In this document: positions 1 to 13,500 of the stretch, piece after piece
Position numbering within the stretch: the stretch's first letter is position 1
How the letters are laid out: the number at the start of each line of letters is the position of its first letter
Assembly: GCF_000002985.6 (NCBI RefSeq)
Contig: NC_003279.8
Coordinates: 13,454,001 to 13,518,000 of the forward strand
Source: Caenorhabditis elegans
Taxonomy: Eukaryota > Nematoda > Chromadorea > Rhabditida > Rhabditidae
Direction: 5' to 3'
Length of the DNA stretch: 64,000 nucleotides
Translations under genes and position numbers: made by a program
Notes under the pieces: generated by a model
What the model saw: the letters and a program-made list of their open reading frames with translations, nothing else
Told to the model about the DNA's origin: nothing
Databases searched by the model: none

Positions 1-964
1 TAGCATTGCAGGCCTCCAGCCTGTCCTGCTGGAAGTCAGGTTAAAAGTAGCCAACATGTTCAAAAAGTGCGGCCCTCAATTAGATTAGGGAAACAGTAAA
101 AATCTCGAAAAGTCTTCAAAATTGAGTTTTCCTCACGTTATTAAAAATAAGAAATGAAAATTATCGAATTCATCACCAAAAATAGAGAAAGAGAGAGAGT
201 GGTAGAAAAGTTTTTCACGTTTAATTAATCTTTTTGATTTTGCAAAAATTGAATGATGGTCTACATTTTGGAAAGTGGGCCAATTTTTTTCAAAATAGTT
301 TCAAAAAATTGGAAATACGAAGTTCTCTCTTGCGCACAAATTGGAACCAAATGTCAGAAAAACTGAAGATTTGGGGCTGAAAAAACATGAAATTCGTCAG
401 TACAAAGAATACATCCATTTCGACCATACTCCAGAATCCCGCTCAAATCAGTGTTTTAGCCTTCCCAAAAGCGCCCCCCACAATGATGACGATGGAAGGC
501 GCTTTTTTATTTTGTAAGCTATTGAAACAAATTGCTCAAAAACCGCCAATCCTAAGCCAAGATATAAGCTCTCAAAGTGCAGTCACATTTCTCGGGACAC
601 CCCATGTCGAAAACGTGCCCTTATTTTTTATTTCTGTCAAGAATGCAATTTCAGGATTTAATATAGGAAGAGGCAGATTTTGTACTTCCTGGCCAAGTTA
701 TGCACGTTTGTTCGGTGGAGCGCGTTTGCACCCATCTAGCAACTGAACCACCGTGAATAACTCTCTAGTAGAAGCTGGCGAATTGGGCGCACCTGTGTCC
801 GGTTTGAATGTTATAATTTTGTTTATCCAAACAGTACAATATTATTCAATGTGAAAAACAAAAAAACTCTCATAATAATTAAAGAAACGTTTACTTGAAT
901 GCTTCAAATTCCACCGTTTTAGTATAAAAATGCTGTAAAACCTCCAAGTAACCTCCATTCAACA
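1..964. other. Left flank, no convincing gene
   Basis: AT-rich DNA with a slightly richer stretch at about 400-800. An open frame of 119 codons at 387-746 (+) has no recognisable domain, no convincing splice context and low-complexity composition, so I do not call it a gene. The motif TGGAGCGCGTTTGC lies at 716-729; it recurs at several promoters and in mobile palindromes in this window. A TATA-like box (TATAAAA) at about 922-928 precedes the small gene at 965. Confidence 0.5.
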
Positions 965-1159
965 ATGTTACTCAAAACCTTATTCTTCATCCTATTATGC
1001 CTTCTAACTGTTTCCTGTATCAGAAGAGCCACATATTGCAACGTGGCCTGTTCCGAGAGAAATGGAATTTTACACTGTGCTGGAAAAAAGACTGCGGCCG
1101 CGTGTTCTATTGAGCCATCCTGTTTGAAGTGTTTGGCTTATTACTCGAAAAATGTTTAA
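965..1159 (+). CDS. Small secreted cysteine-rich peptide (64 aa)
   Basis: This single-exon frame encodes 64 residues. Residues 1-18 form a clear signal peptide (basic Lys4, then a leucine/phenylalanine-rich core ending in a VSC-type cleavage region). The mature part is short, basic and cysteine-rich, suggesting a disulphide-stabilised extracellular peptide. A TATA-like box lies about 40 bases upstream, and AATAAA at 1187-1192 sits 28 bases after the stop, so the transcription unit looks complete. I do not recognise a family. An antimicrobial or signalling peptide is possible but unsupported. It lies on the opposite strand just beyond the 3' end of ints-8. Confidence 0.5.
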   Translation: MLLKTLFFILLCLLTVSCIRRATYCNVACSERNGILHCAGKKTAAACSIEPSCLKCLAYYSKNV

Positions 1160-1192
1160 TTTTGAAGTTTTTGAAAATTGTTCTCAAATAAA

Positions 1193-1515
1193 CTTTTTTT
1201 TACAAAATTCGGTGAAAATTTGAAAATTATTCGTTTCAGAATCAAAAATTGTGCGAAAAAAAGTTGTAGTTTTTGTGGTTCTGAATAATTTAAATTAAGT
1301 AGGGAAAACAGATTTTCAGCGACAACAATCGACACAATGTCTTAATTGTAAGCCTCTAAATTGTAAGATTTAATTGTAGGCAAAAATCCGAAAAATAAAA
1401 TAAATTACAACAAAGGAGAAATCAAATGTTAAAAAACCCGCGAAAATTGAAAAAAAAAACCATAAAAACTCAAATTTTTCTGAAAATTCAAAAATTTCGC
1501 AAAAAAAAAACGAAT
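1193..1515. other. Convergent 3' spacer
   Basis: Short AT-rich spacer between the small peptide gene (+) and the ints-8 stop codon (-). It presumably holds both 3' ends. I see no other structure. Confidence 0.4.
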
Positions 1516-4500
1516 TCAAACATGTAGTCCAAAATAGATGGAAGAGAGTGCAGTGAGGAATTTGGTAGTTCTTCGATTGATTTCTTGTGTTGCAAGTACC
1601 TGAGGTACATTCTTGTTCGCCGATAGGGAATTCGCTCCGGTATACTGCAAAAAAACATGGATTTTTAGATTGAAACACGCTTTAATTAGTATTGGTATAG
1701 ATTTTAAGCTACAAACTATAAAAGGTATATCTGTGTAGATTATAGTTTGTAGTCTGTTTGTAGTCAAAACTACAAACTACAACCTATTCTCAGTTTCGCA
1801 CAAACATTATAGTTTATAGCGAATTTATGTAATCTCTAAGCTTCACTCAATTCTTTTCACTGTTAAAAATGATAAACTGTCCATCAAACACTACAAAAAC
1901 TATAAACTACACACTTTTATGTATAAATTTACATTTATAATTGTATACGTTAAATAAAAAACTTGAAATAAATACAGTGTGGGAAAGTTCTATAGGACCC
2001 CCCCTAATTTGAAGGTTTGAGGAACTTCCGAAAATTTTTTTGAAAAACTGCTAATGCCGTTCGTTTTTAAATTGAAAAAAACCTATATACATTTTTTTCC
2101 AGAAGTTTATCTCAAAAACTGAGGTCGCGCTGGAAAAAACGTCAAAATCCAGTGTGAAACTTCTATAGGACCCCCCGTTTTTTTTCACGATTTTTACTAA
2201 AATCAACAGATTTTGGAATTTTTGACAAAGCTCAAATCAAGTTTGAGTTAGAAATGAGTTCATATAAGCAGTTTTGACTTTAAAAAATTAATACGAAATG
2301 TTCTCGTGGGATCTCCAGACTGGTTCTGATTCTTCCGATCTTTGATGTTCAAGTCTGTTTCAAGCTTCCTGGTGCTCTCGGTAATGCCAAAACTTGATAA
2401 ACTCTCTTTAACAAGTTCCTACTAAAATTCCTAGCACGCACTTTAGATGTTTCGACTGTGTAGTCAAGCTGATTTGGCAAAATATGCAGCAGGAAACAAT
2501 GGAAGGCTTATCAGGAATCAAATCGTTTTTCTTTGATTACAAGGTTCCATGGGACCAATATTTCAAGTTAAATTGTCCCTCACAGATGTTATTTACTATT
2601 TTTTGCGTGAATTATTAAATGTGGAATTGTGGCATGTGTTGTGGCACACATATAGAGGCTGGAAAGCTTACTTCGAAAGCAGTCTAACTTGCAATGCCTC
2701 GAGGATCTGCCCTTTCGGACACTGAACGCGCTCAGCTGGATGTTATGAAATTGCTCAATGTGTCCCTGCATGAAATGAGTAGGAAAATTTCCCGTTCTCG
2801 ACACTGTATTCGCGAGTATCTGAAGGATCCGGTGAGCTACGGTACATCTAAAAGAGCTCCTCGTCGCAAAGCTCTCTCCGTGCGTGACGAACGAAATGTG
2901 ATTCGTGCTGCCTCCAACTCCTGTAAGACGGCAAGAGATATTCGCAATGAGCTTCAATTGTCTGCTTCAAAAAGGACCATCCTCAATGTCATCAAACGAT
3001 CTGGTGTAATCGTTCGTCAGAAACTTCGCCCTGCTCCGTTACTCTCTGCAGACCATAAACTCAAGCGATTGGAATTTGCTAAGAACAATATGGGAACGAA
3101 TTGGAGTAAAGTGAGAATTTAAAAAAGCAAGAGTGAATAATTAGGATCATTGTTTTAGGTTGTCTTCTCCGATGAAAAGAAATTCAATCTCGATGGGCCT
3201 GACGGTTGCCGCTACTATTGGCGCGATTTGCGCAAGGAACCAATGGTTTTTTCGAGACGTAATTTTGGAGGAGGAACGGTGATGGTTTGGGGAGCGTTCA
3301 CGGAGAAGAAGAAGCTTGAGATACAGTTCGTCAGTAGCAAGATGAACAGCACTGACTATCAGAACGTCTTGGAACTGGAGCTCTCCAAATATCTTCGTCA
3401 CTACTCCAGAAAAGACTTTAGATTTCAGCAGGATAATGCGACAATCCATGTGAGCAACTCAACCCGCGACTATTTCAAGCTCAAGAAGATCAACCTTTTT
3501 GATTGGCCAGCTCGAAGTCCTGATCTCAATCCAATCGAAAATTTGTGGGGGATTCTTGTCCGTATCGTGTATGCTCAGAACAAGACTTACCCAACAGTTG
3601 CATCGTTGAAGCAAGGAATTCTCGACGCTTGGAAGTCTATTCCGGACAACCAGCTGAAAAGTTTGGTCAGATCAATGGAGGACAGACTGTTTGAGATCAT
3701 CCGCACACAAGGAAACCCGATTAACTATTGATCCTTTCTTGATTTTAGTATATGAATGTTCTGTTGTTGATCAAAAATAACTGCAACTTGTTAATACGCT
3801 GTTTCTGACTGGTTTCTTGGGGATGGCGTAAAAATGTTTATGGTGTGTGTGCTAGGAATTTTAGTAGGAACTTGTTAAAGAGAGTTTATCAAGTTTTGGC
3901 ATTACCGAGAGCACCAGGAAGCTTGAAACAGACTTGAACATCAAAGATCGGAAGAATCAGAACCAGTCTGGAGATCCCACGAGAACATTTCGTATTAATT
4001 TTTTAAAGTCAAAACTGCTTATCTGAACTCATTTCTAACTCAAACTTGATTTGAGCTTTGTCAAAAATTCCAAAATCTGTTGATTTTAGTAAAAATCGTG
4101 AAAAAAACGGGGGGTCCTATAGAAGTTTCACACTGGATTTTGACGTTTTTTCCAGCGCGACCTCAGTTTTTGAGATAAACTTCTGGAAAAAAATGTATAT
4201 AGGTTTTTTTCAATTTAAAAACGAATGGCATTAGCAGTTTTTCAAAAAAATTTTCGGAAGTTCCTCAAACCTTCAAATTAGGGGGGGTCCTATAGAACTT
4301 TCCCACACTGTATGTTTTCAATGTTATCTAGACTAATTATGAATTTGCATTTTTTAATATATATTTTTTTTTAATATTTTTTTAAAATATATATATATAT
4401 TAAAAAATGCAAATTCATAATTAGTCTAGATAACATTAAAAACATATTTATTTCAAGTTTTTTATTTAACGTATACAATTATAAATGTAAATTTATACAT

Positions 4501-7500
4501 AAAAGTGTGTAGTTTATAGTTTTTGTAGTGTTTGATGGACTATTTATCATTTTATAACAGTGAAAAGAATTGAGTGAAGCTTAGAGATATCAACTTTGTA
4601 GTTTGTAGTTTTTTTTTCCGAAATCTTTTACTGCAATCAAAACAGTGCCCGGTTTATAGTTTATAGCCACGCAAAAAAAAATCGTGCATTGTAAATACTA
4701 CAAGAACTATGTAGTTTGTAGCCGCAACGAACACGTCTGTAGTATTTTAGTCGTCTAATAATGTAATTACTATGACACATAATAGTAAGTCACAAAAACA
4801 TGCATGTATTTATGTTACAATGCATGTAGTAATATACGCAACATACATGCATTTTTTAGTATTTTCATGCATGTTGTTTCTAATTACTACAAGTAATAAC
4901 ATTATTAGACGACTAGCGTACTAAATAAGAACACTTTGTAGTTTATAGTTTCAGTTTGTAGTGTGTAGCCTCACCAAAGTGTCCAAACTCTTTGTCATCA
5001 TCATCGAATGATAATGCTGACTAAGTAGCTCAATTGCGACAACATCAGTTACATAATCTGCACAATTTGCTCCAACATCCCGTGTCTCATTGTGCTCTAA
5101 CACAGCCATCGCCTTCTGATATGCATTCGTCTTGCCAACTTTCAACCATTGACACGTCAGCAGTGACATTGTCAAATAACCAGCATTTGCAGTACAATAC
5201 CGTAATCTCTGAACTACCGTATCATCGAATACGGTAAATGCGTCGAATGGGGATAGGCGGAGTGTGGGTGAGTGGGCCGTGAAGTATTCCATGTATTTTT
5301 GCGCGGCGCCTTGAAAATCGCGTTCCACGTAGAGAAAGTCGGCGTATGTTCGGATTGTGTCTGGATCGGTTGGTGATAGGGAATACGCTTTTTCTACCAT
5401 CAGCTGAAGCAGTTGACGGACATCATCCGGGTTGGAAATATCGATTTTTGGCCTGAAAAAAAATAAATTTTGTAGTTTGTAGTTTAGCAATTGGTTTTTT
5501 TGTTCGAGATTCATATGGTTTTTGGGGGAAAATCAATGAAAATCGAAAAAAAATAGAAAAATCAACTGAGCCTTGGTTGAGGCTGTGGAATTTTTGTATT
5601 TTATAGTCTCTAAGCCTCAACCAAATTTTCAAAATTTTTAAAATAGATTTTCTAAAACGTTTCGGCTACAAACTACATAAAGTATTCACCAGAAGTTGTA
5701 GTTTGTAGTCAAAATGTGTGATTTTTTCAAGCATTTTTTTTTGAAAAAAAAACGAGAACGCTGTTTTTTGAACTGTCCTTTGAGAAAAAATATACAAAAC
5801 GTTTTGGTATAGTTTTACGCAAAAAATTTATAACAAATTCAAAAAGTGTAGTTTGTAGTCTATGAGCCTCAACCAAGTTCTTTTTTTTAAACTCAACAGC
5901 AAAAACGTAATTTAAGGTTAAAATGACATGTTTTGCTGTTGAATTTTAGAGAAAATCATCGAATAACGAATTTGGTTGAGGCTCACAGACTACAAACTAC
6001 ACTTTTTTTTAATTTTTAATTTTTTCCTAAAATTATATTTTTCAAATTCGTAGAAATTCTACTTTTTGTAAATATTACCTTTACAATAAATTCCGTATAA
6101 AAATTTTGACTACAAACTACAAACATTCTGGTAAATACAACATGTAGTTTGTGGTCAAGTACCAGAAAAATGTTTTAGAAAATTGATTTTAAAAATTAAA
6201 AATATTGGAAATTTGGTTGAGGTTTACTACAAACTAGACTACAAACTACACATTTTTGATTTTTTTTTTTCTTAATTTTTTCGTAGAATTATACCTAAAC
6301 GTAATGCTTAAAAAAAGACTACAAACTACATATTATAAAATATGTAGTTTGTAGTCAACATTTGAAATAATTAAAAATACTCACTCTTTGGTTGAGGCTC
6401 ACAGACTACAAACTACACTTTTCTGAATTTTTTATTGATTTTTTCGAAAAAATTAAATAAAAAATTACACCAAAACGTTATGTTTTTTTTTAAGTTTTGG
6501 TAACATCCTACAATTTTTAAAAATTTTATTTTTTCAAAGAATTAAATCATTTTTGAAGCGATTTTTTTAAAAAGTTGAAAAAATCACATACGCATTAGGA
6601 TCAGGCGTGTACAAATCCAACAATTTTGCATGAATTTTCAAATTGCTCTTCCTTTGTCCAATCACCACCTTATTATGTAGGCATACAGCGTAGGCGAGCA
6701 AGAAATCGACAACTCGTTGGTCTCGAATTAGCGAGAACAAATGAAATAGGTCGGCCAACTCTTTCCGTGTCACTAGCAACGCCTGTTCCACCTCGTTTCC
6801 CCGCCGAAATCCACGTGGCGGTTGGGCTTCAAGTAGTCGTTGGGTTACTGTACGCCAGAAGCCATCGGCACACTTTTTACGTGTTGCCGGATCCGAGTAG
6901 TTGACGAGGTAGGCACCGAACATTCGAGCAATCGGTACCGACTTGAAACGTTCCATTGATAATCTGCAATGTTTTTTTTCAGTGAAAATTTGAAAAAAAA
7001 TTGATTTCCTATAGGGAGAAATTTTGCGTTCAGAAGGAAAAACTTTTTGAAAAAAAAAAATTTTTTCAGATTTTTTTTTTCAAAATTTCTATAGCGAGCT
7101 TCTCTTGTCCTAAAAATAGATTATATGATTTTTAAAAAAAATTTTGCAAAAATTTTAATTTTCTACCAATTTTAATTGTTCGGCGAATTTTGCGTTAGAA
7201 ATTCGATTTAAAATATTGATTTATCGATTTTTAGGTCAAAATTTTCAGTTTCAGAGAATTTTTTCCGGTTTTTATCATGGAAAACGCGAGAAATCTGAAA
7301 AATTCAGGAAATCTTCTTTTTTTTTGTCTGAAAAACTCACTGTCCACCCTTCTCCAACACCGATTGAGCATCGCCAATGTTGATCATTAGGCCGAGACAC
7401 TGCAAAAGAGTATATTATGTAGTTTGTAGGTTGCTAGCAGGGTACCAATTGTCAAATTAGCCGAAAAATTTGGATTTCCAGAAGAAAACTCGCAGAATTG

Positions 7501-10500
7501 GAAATAGAAAAGTGGCAAATTTTTGACAAATTCTGGAAATTGTTACGCTAATAAATCAATAGTTATACCCTTTATATACCTATGCATATATAGCTATAGC
7601 TATAACTATGCCTATGAATATTCCTATACCTATACCTATACCTATACCTATAACTATACCTATAACTATACCTATACCTATACCTATGTGCATAACTAAA
7701 GCTATAGCTATACCCATGCCTATGCATATCCTTTTACCAATACCTATTCCTATCTCTCTACCTTCAACTATACCTATACCTATAACTATTCCTATACTAA
7801 TACCTATGCCTATACCTATACCTGTACCTATATCTATACTTATATCTATACATATATATCTATACGTCACCCGAGCAATTCGTTCGATATATTAGAAACA
7901 TTAGAGATGACGATATTTTCAACTACAAATCCAATCCCGAACCTTATTAATCATTGCAGTTCTGACTACAAACTACAATTTTTACTACACGCTATATTTA
8001 TGAATACCAGTATAGATTGAATAACTTTAAAAATTTGTCAGAATTTTCGAGCTAAATTTAATTTTTTAAGTAGAATTACATACTAAATTCCTTACCAACA
8101 ATCTTATTTTAAAAATTTCTTACTACAAAGTATATTTTGGCTATACCATAGCAACTTTTCAAATGCAAAATGAATTGATATAAAACTACAAACTACACTT
8201 CCCAAATCCATTACCTCATTAATCATTCCAGCACTATAATCATTCGGCACAAAATGATCGGAATTAAAAATGAGCTGAGTCTGCGCGAAATCCCTCTCCA
8301 ACGAGTGTCGTTCCCATGCGAATTGCTGATTCACAATAATCGCCGGCACCTGTATCATTTCGAATGCGGCCGTCATTACCCACGATTCATGGACGAGTTT
8401 TAGCGAGTGCAGCGCCAAACTGAGAACATCTTTAAATTTCTCAAAGTGATGCATTTTCGATAGTTGATCTATTTTACAAAGTAGCAATCGATGCAGGTTG
8501 TAAGTCGGCAAATTTGAATGTTTTTCCAGTTTTTCCATTAGATGCTCAGGCACTTGCATTTTCGTCGGGAACCAGAAGGGTCCGAGTTTTGTTAGAGCAT
8601 TTTGTAGGGTTGGAATATCGTATTCTGTCATTATAATCCAATATGGGTCGGCGGCTCGTGGCAATGGGAAAATTCGACTAATTTCGTGTGTGGATGGTCC
8701 TTGAGCAGCATCGATCTTTCTCTCACCGCTTACTAATTCTGAAATAACGTTAATTCAAACAGACTACAAACTACATTATTACGGGAACAATAAATCATGA
8801 AAATGCTCCACGTACGCATTCTCATGATTTATTGTTCACGTAATATTTTTTGTCTTTCAAGTACTGGGAACAAATCATTATGTTTCCTTTTACCTTTTAT
8901 CTGCAGAAAATTCCTTTAAAAGTCAATTTTTCAAAATTTTACAATTTTTTTTTGTAGTTTGTAGTGTCTCAGCCTCAACCATGGACCAGATTTTGATCAA
9001 AAATTCGTATTTTACTCTAGATTTTACGGTAAAGTAACACCTTTTTTTTGGCATAAGTCTAGTTATTTTTGCTCTGCATTCTGGTTGAGGCTCAGAGACT
9101 ACAAACTACAATTCTGGCACAGCCTCAACCAACTTGCAGGGTTGAAAATGTTTTTCGAGGAGATTTTAACATTTTTTTTCAATTTTTTAATTAGAAAATC
9201 CAAATTTTCGTTGAAAAGTAAACGATTTTGACCCGAAAATAGCGAAAAAACATCAAATTTGTATTTAAAATAAACTGTTGAAAATTTGGGTGAGGCTCAG
9301 GGACTACAAACTACAAAAAGGCTCAGCCTCAACCAATTTTTAGTGTTAAAAATGATTTTAAAAGACATTTTAACTTTTTTTTGCTCAATTTTTGAATCAG
9401 AAAATCTTAATTTTTGTTGAAAAATGTTGAAAATTTACGATTTCGGCTAAAAAATAGCGAAAAAACATCAAATTTGTATTAAAAAGAAGCAGTTGAAATT
9501 TTGAGTGAGGCTCAGAGACTACAAACTACAAAAAGGCTCAGCCTCAACCAATTTTTAGTGTTAAAAATTTGATTTTTTCAGTTAAAAACGATGGTTTTTG
9601 ATGCTTTTTACCTATTTTACAGATAGAAAATTTTAAATTTCGCAAAAATCTTTAAAAATAAACTTTTTTGTTTGGTTTTCGCTCGAAAATAGCTTTAAAT
9701 TTGCAGTTTTTCTCTCAAAAACTCTAAATTTCATGCGTTCCACGTGGCTTTCTATCAATTTAAATACTAATATTAATATTTTCTTCAAAATCTGCCACGT
9801 TACAGCCTGCCATAGCCTTCTGAAACTCTACAATTCCCCTCTAATCACTAGCGCCGCCTCCCCGCACACTCAACACAGCGAGCGGCGGAACCCGCGGGGT
9901 GTCGGCCGCTCGGACACGCTCCCGTATATAACGACGCGGCGCGCGTCAAGTTGTGAGGTTGGCCGGAAGAAGACGGTTGGGAGAGACACAAAGGCCTGAA
10001 ACATGGCCTACACAACTCCCGGGAAGGTCTGAGAGTAGGCCTTTGATGAGATCTAGGAGATCTTCCATTATCCTTATAGAGGAGAGGCTGTAGAAGAAGA
10101 CGTTTCCCCTGCGAGGGTTTGGAAACGGCCTCGGCCAGCAATTCTCGTGTAAATGCTGAGTGCGATCGTCATACCAACACAATTCAGACTAGTCTTCGGC
10201 CAACCTTTTTGTGGGCTTCAGGCTTTCTGTTGGGCCGTTTTAGGCCAAATGATAGAAAGCCACGTGGAAATCATGAATTTAAAGCTATTTTCGAGCGAAA
10301 ATCAGAAAAAAAGTTTATTTTTTAAAGATTTTTGCTGAATTTTACATTTTCTAAATGTAAAATAGGTGAAAAGCATCAAAAACCATAGTTTTTAACTGAA
10401 AAAATCAAATTTTTAACACTAAAAATTGGTTGAGGCTGATCCTTTTTGTAGTTTGTAGTCTCTGAGCCTCACTCAAAATTTCAAAAGTTCTTTTTGATAC

Positions 10501-13500
10501 AAATTTGATGATTTTTCGCTATTTTTCTAGCCGAAATCGTATTTTTCAACATTTTCTTAACAAAATTAGGATTTGCTCAAAATTGATATAACATTATTTA
10601 AAAGTACCGTTAAAGTTGTACCAAAAATAGTGGAAATTTATTTTTTTTTCTAACGTTTCTAACGTTTGAAAATTTGGTTGAGGCTAAACCAGCTTGTAGT
10701 CTATTCATTTTTTTGAGTGAGGCTTCCAATAATTGTAGTTTGTAGTCTATACTATTATTACCTTCCAAAACATGAAAAGCGGGTGGCGGTTCCAATTTCA
10801 AGTGTTCTGATGGTACGGCGAACGTTCTGAGCTGACTAACATCCATTCCATTCGTTTCTAATATATCCCGTAGATCAGAAATCGAGGCGCAGAGGTATTG
10901 AAGATGAGCACGAATGGCGGCGAGTTTTCGTTTGTCTGAAAAAAATTTTTAGTAGAATTTGACGAATTTTCATTTGAAAATGACTTAAATTCGCATTGTT
11001 CCTCCTCGAAAAACACTGAAAAATTCTGCGAAAAATGGTTGAGGCTAACAGAAAAAGTGTAGTTTGTAGTCTACCAAATTCGAACTGACAAGATTTGCTT
11101 TAAAAATCGAATAGAAACCCGAAAAAAACAAACTTTTTGTTTAAAAAACCAGTTTTTCAGGGAAAAATTCGTTAGGAAAAACTTTAAAAACGACAGAAAA
11201 AAAAAGCAAAAAAATTGCGAGAAAATTTGGTTGAGGCTCAGAATCTTGTAGTTTGTAGTCTTCGAGCCAGTTTTTTTAAAGAAAAATGAACTGAAAAGCC
11301 GAGAAATTAATTTTTTAATCCGGAAAACACACTTTTTGTTCCAAAAAATGCTTTTCGGAGAAAAAACTTTGAAAAACGGCTAAAAATTTGCAAAAAAAAA
11401 TTAAAGAAATTTTGGTGAGGCTCAGAAATTTGTAGTTTGTAGTCTCTGAGCCTCAACCAAATTTTGAACACTTTTTTGTTGAAGAAAAATAAGCTAAAAA
11501 TCCGGAAAACAGACTTTTTGCTCCAAAAAACATGCTTTTCGTAGAAAAAAAACGTTGAAAAACGGCTTAAAACTTGCAAAAAAATCCAAGAAATTTTGAT
11601 TGAGGCTCAGAAATTTGTAGTTTGTAGTCTCTGAGCCTCAACCAAATTTTCAACAGTTTATTTTAAATACAAATTTGATGTTTTTTCGCTATTTTCGGGT
11701 CAAAATCGTATTCTTTTCAACGAAAATTTGGGTTTTCTGATTTAAAAAGTTAAAAAAAATGTTAAAATCCCCTCGAAAAACATTTTTCACAATGGAAATT
11801 GGTTATTTTGGAAAAAGGCTGTAAAAAGATTTTGGTTGAGGCTCAAATATTTGTAGTTTGTAGTCTCTGAGCCTCAGCCAAATTTTGAACACTTTTTTGT
11901 TGAAGAAAAATAAGCTAAAAATCCGGAAACACGCTTTTTGTTCGAAAAACTTGCTTTTCGTGGAAAAAACTGGTTTGAAAATTTGGAAAACAGCTTAAAA
12001 CTTGCAAAAATCGAAAATTCCAAGAAATTTTAGTTGAGGCTCAGAAATGTGTATTTTGTAGTCTCTGAGCCTCAACCAATTGACTTTTTGCCGTTTTTTC
12101 AAATGTTTTTAAATGAATTTTTCTTGAAAAGTATTCGAATTTTCTTTTTTTTTGTAGTTTGTAGTGGTTGAGGCTAGCGGCCGCGAACCTCGAATCCCAT
12201 CGGTTTTCCGCTTCAAAACCTTCACAAATCGCTCAATTTCCGCTCGATTTCGTATACTTTCTCGAATACACTCTGGATGTTCATCAATCACCGACAGCGC
12301 CGCATTTTCAGCCAAATACACATTTTGCAGTTGTCCGGTGGTTTCTTGAACACCGCGATGCCTCAAAACTTCACTCCTACGCATTTTTTCATCGTTTAGT
12401 GAATTCAGGTCAAAAACGTAAGGTTTTAAGAGTGAAGATGAAGCCGTTGAGCTGGAATACGGTGTTCCTTGAGCGTTGAGAATTTGACAATAGGATTTGA
12501 AAATCGTCTCGTCAATTGCAACAAGTGGATGGGTTACTGTAGGTTTTACAACACGTGTCAGTATTTTCTTGGCTTCTTGTAGTTCTCCAGAGGTGAATAG
12601 GAATGTCACCAGTTCACTTAGGCACTTATTTGACACGTCACCAGCTGAAAGGAGCACCTTATCGACTTCAAAATCTGCAGATGGATTCTCGATGAGCACA
12701 TTACGATCTCCAAGGAACGCGGCTGTCATGGCTCTGAAAAATTGGAAATTATATGATTTTTGTGTAGTTTGTAGTGTATATGAATTTTAAAAAATATAGC
12801 AATGTTTTTCGATTTTAAAGGAGGACTAACGGTTCGGACGATTTTGAACGTATAGACCCAAAAAATGAGCTCAAATGAACGAATTTCGTAATGAAACTGC
12901 TCAAAAATTATTTATGGCAGTTCAAAATTTTGAAAAAATTACACTGATTATGGCTAAAATCACGAATTTTTCCCATTTTTCCGTGTCACATCTGTCCGAA
13001 GTTAGCCTTTTTTGGAATTATCGTCCTTTATTGCATATATTGGTAGTTTATCTCATTTAATTTCGTTGATTAAGATACATTTATCGGCGATAGGTAACCA
13101 AAAATCATCGAAATTGGTTACCTATTGGCTTTAAATGTACTTTAATCGATGAAATTAAATGAGATAAACTACCAATATATGCAATAAAGGACGATAATTC
13201 CAAAAAAGGCTAACTTCGGACAGATGTGACACGGAAAAATGGGAAAAATTCGTGATTTTAGCCAAAATCAGTGTAATTTTTTCAAAATTTTGAACCGCCA
13301 TAAAAAATTTTTGAATAATTTTTGAGCAGTTTCATTACGAAATTCGTTCATTTGAGCTCATTTTTTGGGTCTATACGTTCAAAACCGTCCGAACAGTTAG
13401 TCCTTCTTTAAAGCAAAAGAGCAAAACAAAAATTAGCGAAAATCACACAAAATTTGTGGAAAAATGGTGTATTTTACAGACTACAAACTACAGAACCTGC

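Larger units (their letters stand above)
1975..4310 (+). mobile_element. Tc3: Tc3 transposon, full length
   Basis: This is a Tc1/mariner DNA transposon. The termini read CAGTGTGGGAAAG at 1975 and its complement ending at 4310, with TA duplicated outside (1973-1974 and 4311-4312). The length of 2336 bp agrees with the roughly 2.3 kb known for Tc3. Both inverted repeats are about 462 bp and look nearly identical. The transposase frame is intact, so nothing visible prevents mobility. It is antisense to ints-8 and wholly intronic. Confidence 0.97.
1829..4592. repeat. Palindromic element interrupted by Tc3
   Basis: Bases 1829-1974 plus 4311 to about 4364 are the inverted complement of about 4385-4592, with a short AT loop near 4365-4385. 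With Tc3 removed, this is one long hairpin of roughly 400-bp span. Tc3 landed in the left arm at a TA, splitting the palindrome. The outer ends read CTCTAAGCTTCACTC and its complement. It lies in the last intron of ints-8. Confidence 0.8.

Noticed and set aside
387..746. 119-codon + strand frame
   Set aside because: No recognisable motif, AT-rich filler at the start, no supporting splice or poly(A) context.
7580..7895. Open frames on both strands encoding Ile-Pro and Ile-Gly polymers
   Set aside because: They are the direct translation of a six-base tandem repeat, with no start context or domain.
9848..10141. 97-codon minus-strand frame in the palindrome core
   Set aside because: GC-rich DNA yields long frames by chance, a second overlapping frame is equally open, and no domain is visible. 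Kept only as a finding about the core.
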